A stretch of DNA of 64,000 nucleotides from Saccharomycopsis malanga. Its lineage: Eukaryota > Ascomycota > Saccharomycetes > Ascoideales > Saccharomycopsidaceae. Each line of letters begins with the position of its first letter. Positions within the stretch are counted from its first letter, which is position 1. Both the position numbers and the translations under genes were made by a program. Of this stretch, positions 60,432-64,000 are shown piece after piece. The stretch is from NCBI GenBank assembly GCA_004014935.1, contig CP025321.1, positions 2,108,001-2,172,000 of the forward strand. Direction: 5' to 3'. The notes beneath the pieces are model-generated. The model worked only from the letters and a program-made list of their open reading frames with translations. It had not been told where the DNA came from and did no database searches.

Positions 60432-60744
60432 AGTTAACAGTCGTATAATATTCATTTTTTTTTTTTCAAGTTAAAACTTTTTATGCGTATCGAATTGCTA
60501 ATCAATTCATAAATGTTTTGTTTGAAATGTAATAAAAAATCCGCTTGCAAGCATTATATTCAAATAGCTCCTAAGCTACTATATTCATTACAAACCAGAA
60601 ACTTGAAAAAATTGGACAATATCAGGCTGTCCAAATGCCTAAGAGACTTAGTCATCAACACATTGATAATAAACTAATAACAGTTTAATTTACATTACAT
60701 TTGTAGATAACATTCTTAATAGTATTTTGATAACAAAAACCATG

Positions 60745-61945
60745 ATCATAATATAATCAAGCCTAGTATTCATTATATTATTTCAACACTCATTTAAAAT
60801 AAAGTAAAACTATAAGCCAGTTGTATAAATAAACATAATTTAAGAATTGGAGTTTTTTCTTAATTTAGACTATCAACAATAAAACCATTTCAACATGATT
60901 GACATGTTGTTGTATTAAAAACGAAGACTCACCTTCCAATTTTTTTGCAAAAAAACAGCCAGTTTATCATCAGTTTGCAGTCAATATACAACTTCAATAA
61001 GATTGTAATAAAGCAAATCAGAAACTGGAACAGTAAAAAAACAAAAAGATACAGCTAAATGTAACATTAAATCATTTCTAACTATAACTTTAAAGTAATA
61101 AAAGTATTTATAAAATGGACTTCCCTGAACATAGGTATAAAGCTTATTAGGAAGTGTATTACGCTTTACCGAGCACCATATAATATTCACTGTATAATGT
61201 AAGTTAAAATATGCTAGTTTTGCAACATATTATGAATATTATCAAAAATTATTTCCTCTGAGAACCTATAATAAACATATGTATTTTTAGCCCTCGAGAT
61301 ACCCGTTTCTTTGGAGTAGAAGCTCATTCAAACACTGGAGGAAACACAAATAAAAGTAAAAGCAATCAAAAACTATGGACTAATGTTAGGAAACAAAGAA
61401 AGTCTTTTTAAAGGGTGAAAAATGCGAGTTTTAACAGATTATGTGTTATTTTTGACATAATGATAGTTTTCCAATATTAAATATTATGTGAAAACGAAAT
61501 TTCAAAACAAAGTAAAAGGTATAAAACTCTAGGACTGAAAGAGTATAGGATTATAACTTTTGTATGATTTGGGTTGCTGCAAAGACTCTAGAACATGACT
61601 TGAAATAAACAAATGTTTTTCAAATTTAGCAATTTTTCGTTATATCAAATATTTATTCGAAAATCTGACATTTTTTATCAAAAGTAGTACTATAATATAG
61701 CAAAAAATTTTAAAATATTGGGCCATCATTTTTTAAATCAAAATAAACAGAATAAAACTTATCTATTTCAATAAAACGTTTAATAATTACTTTAAAACGT
61801 CAACAGCGCGAATCGAGTACCAAAACCTCAAGTGAAGAACGCCACACTTGTTTTCTGCATTATTCTGCACTATTTTTCGTGGCGCATGGCCTAACCAACT
61901 TGGCCACCAGGCAATAGTAAGGAATTGCATATTAGGCATATTAAA
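60745..61945 (-). mobile_element. Long non-coding repeat element LE5
   Basis: Minus-strand head near 61945 with ATATGCCTAATATGCAATTCC, TGGCCAAGTTGGTTAGGCC, two AGTGCA/AATGCA units and GGTACTCGATTCGCGC. The 3' end GAATACTAGGCTTGATTATA lies near 60757. It is full length but the most diverged of the five in the body. Confidence 0.87.
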
Positions 61946-62059
61946 GATGATTTACCGAAAAAAGGATAGCGATTACAATCGAATGAAGCTACTAGGGTAT
62001 GCTAACTCGTATTTATAGTTATATTATTTATAAAGCACTTGAATTTTGTATTATATACT

Positions 62060-62406
62060 AATATCTTATATATTAAATGTTAGTTTTGTATATACGTGCA
62101 ACGTCTAAAGGGAGTTGATAAAACTCGATCATGTCTTGTTAAACATAATCTTCTGACCCACTTGGTTGAAAGTAAGCACTAGACTTTGGTCTAGGTCGTG
62201 TTTCAGACAGTTGCACTTGCCTGTGAAGTAACGTTCAGCATCGTAAAAAGCAACGAGTAAAAGTGTACGTATGGGGAATCCAACTCGTGTTCATGTTAAG
62301 CCATTTTTTTTTCTCCTAGAGTAGTATCTTCTAATTATTCTGGCAGGTCTTTTTCTCTTCTCCCAGAGCACTGGCCACTGAGCCATACGATACGGCCTAG
62401 CGGCGC
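62060..62406 (-). mobile_element. tRNA-derived SINE, full-length but diverged
   Basis: On the minus strand, TATGGCTCAGTGGCCAGTGC (A box), GAGAAGAGAAAAAGACCTG, a weak B box in GAGTTGGATTCCCC, CTTTTACTCGTTGCTTTTTA, CAGGCAAGTGCAACTGTCTG, GACTCCCTTTAGACGTTGCA and ACGTATATACAAAACTAACA are in order. A short insertion of related sequence follows the head. It is separated from LE5 by about 115 bases. Confidence 0.82.
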
Positions 62407-62489
62407 GGCTAACATATTATAACCTACATTACATTTGTACATAAAATTCTTGTATATTCAGCGTATGTCATTAAGGATTGCAAGTAAAC

Positions 62490-63972
62490 TCACAAGTAAA
62501 GACCTTCCAAATTTTCCTCGACCTTGTTTTTAAGCACTCTTTCTTTAGCTTTCAAAAAGTCGTCTTGAATAACATGCATTCTTCTTTCTCTAAGTGCCAA
62601 CAAACCAGCTTCGGTACACATAGCCTTGATATCAGCACCACTCAAGTCATCCTTGGACCCTACAAGGACATCCAAGTTGACGTCTTCAGCTAAAGACATT
62701 TTACTGGTGTGAATATTCAAAATCTTTTGTTTAGTTTGTGGATCAGGATGTTCGAATAAAATCTTTCTATCAATTCTACCCGGTCTGATCAACGCAGGGT
62801 CTAAGCTTTCAATCTTGTTGGTAGCCATTATAACCTTGACGTCACCACGATCATCGAAACCATCCAATTGGTTCAACAATTCCAACATTGTTCTTTGGAC
62901 TTCTCTTTCGCCGCCAGAGGTGGATTCATAACGTTTAGTACCAATGGCATCGATTTCATCTATAAATACGATGGAAGGGGCATGTTCGGCCGCAGTCTTA
63001 AAGATTTGTCTACATAATCTTGGACCATCACCCAAATACTTTTGAATCAACTCGGAACCTACGATTCTTAAGAATGTTGCAGAAGTTTGGTTTGCCACTG
63101 CTTTAGCAAGCAAAGTTTTACCGGTACCTGGGGCACCATATAATATAACACCCTTAGGGGGTTTGATGCCCATTTCTTCGTATAATTCTGGATGTGTCAA
63201 GGGCAATTCTACGGATTCTTTAATTTCCTGAATCTGCGATTCGAGACCACCGATATCACTGTAAGACTCGGTAGGCGACTTGTCAAGCTTCATGACACTT
63301 ACAGATGGATCGGTGTCGTCCTGTAGAACACCAATGATAGATACAGTTTTATGATGCAAAAGGACAGAACAACCCGGTTCAAGCAAACCTTTATCTACAA
63401 AAGATAATATGGAGACGTAATACTCTGGACCAGTGCTTAAACTGACAATCGCATGGTCATCATCGATGATTTCTTCCAAATTACCAATGCTGAGAGGCGA
63501 TCCACGGAGATCTTCAATCTTTTCTCTTTCTTCTGCTTGTCTCTGTTCAGTAGGAGTGAAATTCTCTTGGTTAGTGACAAACTCCTGTTCTATGAGTAAA
63601 TGGTCCTTGATTCTTTCCATTTTCAACAATTTCAATTTACATCTAGTAGATGGATATACCGCTGGAAGTTTGGACGAGGTATCTGGCCCCTTTCTCTTCT
63701 TTCTACCAAACTTGCTGTGTTGCACCGGAGGCTCATACTTTGGCTTATCTTTCTTCTATGTCAATTGTTAATATCTGCTGTTTCAACTAATCGGCATGTA
63801 TATCGAATTTTACTTACATCTTTCTTCTTGCCATCGGCATTGCCACCCAAACCAGAAGGACCTTGACCCTATATATTTCGGTTAATATCAGACTATCCAA
63901 TCAAAAAACCGCACAATTGAAGTCTCAGTGTGCCACAGAAAAAGTTTCACCAGGAACTTCACCACATACCAT
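62490..63972 (-). CDS. RPT2: 26S proteasome regulatory ATPase Rpt2, two introns
   Basis: Subunit of the proteasome base ring. Exon 1 is only the ATG (63972-63970). Intron 1 is 63969-63869 (GTATGT donor, TATTAAC branch). Exon 2 is 63868-63818 ([17 protein letters not shown]). Intron 2 is 63817-63756 (GTAAGT, TATTAAC). Exon 3 is 63755-62490. Joined length is 439 residues, against 437 in S. cerevisiae. The N-terminal MGQG gives the known N-myristoylation site, and [22 protein letters not shown] follows as in Rpt2. Walker A GAPGTGKT, Walker B IVFIDEID, arginine finger region [10 protein letters not shown]. The C-terminus NLEGLYL contains the HbYX-like LYL motif that opens the 20S gate. Confidence 0.96.
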
Positions 63973-64000
63973 GTTTGCAATACTAGTTATACTATACTTT

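Overview
The window is nuclear DNA of a budding yeast (Saccharomycotina). Genes are compact and mostly intronless. The few introns are short (56-101 nt), lie near the start codon, and carry GTAAGT, GTGAGT or GTATGT donors; in IKS1 and the Rab4 gene the branch site is a perfect TACTAAC. Genes lost from Saccharomyces cerevisiae are present (eIF3d, a Rab4-type GTPase, a CLPTM1 relative), leucine is mostly TTG and CTG is sparse. Together this suggests a CUG-Ser clade relative of Candida/Debaryomyces; the species is not identified.

Layout: 1-705 GND1 3' end (cut by the window edge), then three tandem arrays; 2378-4843 UTP14; 6072-7568 MPK1/MKC1 MAP kinase (-); 8000-10341 repeat-rich block with an FPR3/4 pseudogene; 10484-11431 TGS1 (-); 12176-15289 large Ser/Asn-rich protein; 15395-16645 repeats; 16978-17271 small secreted/membrane protein (-); 18560-20992 HSP78 behind a heat-shock element; tRNA-Glu; 22162-23517 MGR1 (-); 25423-26790 secreted precursor with 12 Lys-Arg sites; 26867-28177 shortened CLPTM1-like gene (-); tRNA-iMet and tRNA-Val; 29126-29814 DUF4112 gene; 30934-33246 Asn/Ser-rich protein; 33455-36163 zinc-cluster regulator; 36953-39199 IKS1 (-); 39673-41080 repeats; 41639-42253 THO1 (-); 42854-44578 DBF2; 45296-48940 SMC3; 49169-49534 SMD1 (-); 50206-51651 COQ1 (-); 52150-53575 repeats; 53697-55490 eIF3d (-) divergent from 55793-56473 PRE3; 57142-58070 Rab4-like; 58679-59041 small acidic protein; 59183-59782 SYS1 (-); 60212-62406 repeats; 62490-63972 RPT2 (-).

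The most unusual content lies between the genes. Two dispersed non-coding families with tRNA-like internal promoters recur: a ~310 bp tRNA-derived SINE (about 14 full or partial copies) and a ~0.9-1.2 kb long element (five copies, called LE1-LE5 here) whose own head carries A-box- and B-box-like motifs around a variable short tandem repeat. Both end in a related tail, roughly TACTAGGCTTGA followed by AT-rich sequence. Each of the five long copies lies just 3' of a SINE in the same orientation, in one case after an intervening gene fragment. A tandem array behind GND1 looks built from the fused ends of this SINE. No reverse transcriptase gene is visible, so any mobilising enzyme must be encoded elsewhere. 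The second highlight is the 455-residue secreted precursor, predicted to be cut by Kex2 into about a dozen peptides.

The host genes are mostly housekeeping: ribosome biogenesis (UTP14), RNA caps and splicing (TGS1, SMD1), the proteasome (PRE3, RPT2), mitochondria (HSP78, MGR1, COQ1), signalling and cell cycle (MPK1, DBF2, SMC3), traffic (Rab4, SYS1) and translation (eIF3d). No operon-like grouping is expected or seen.
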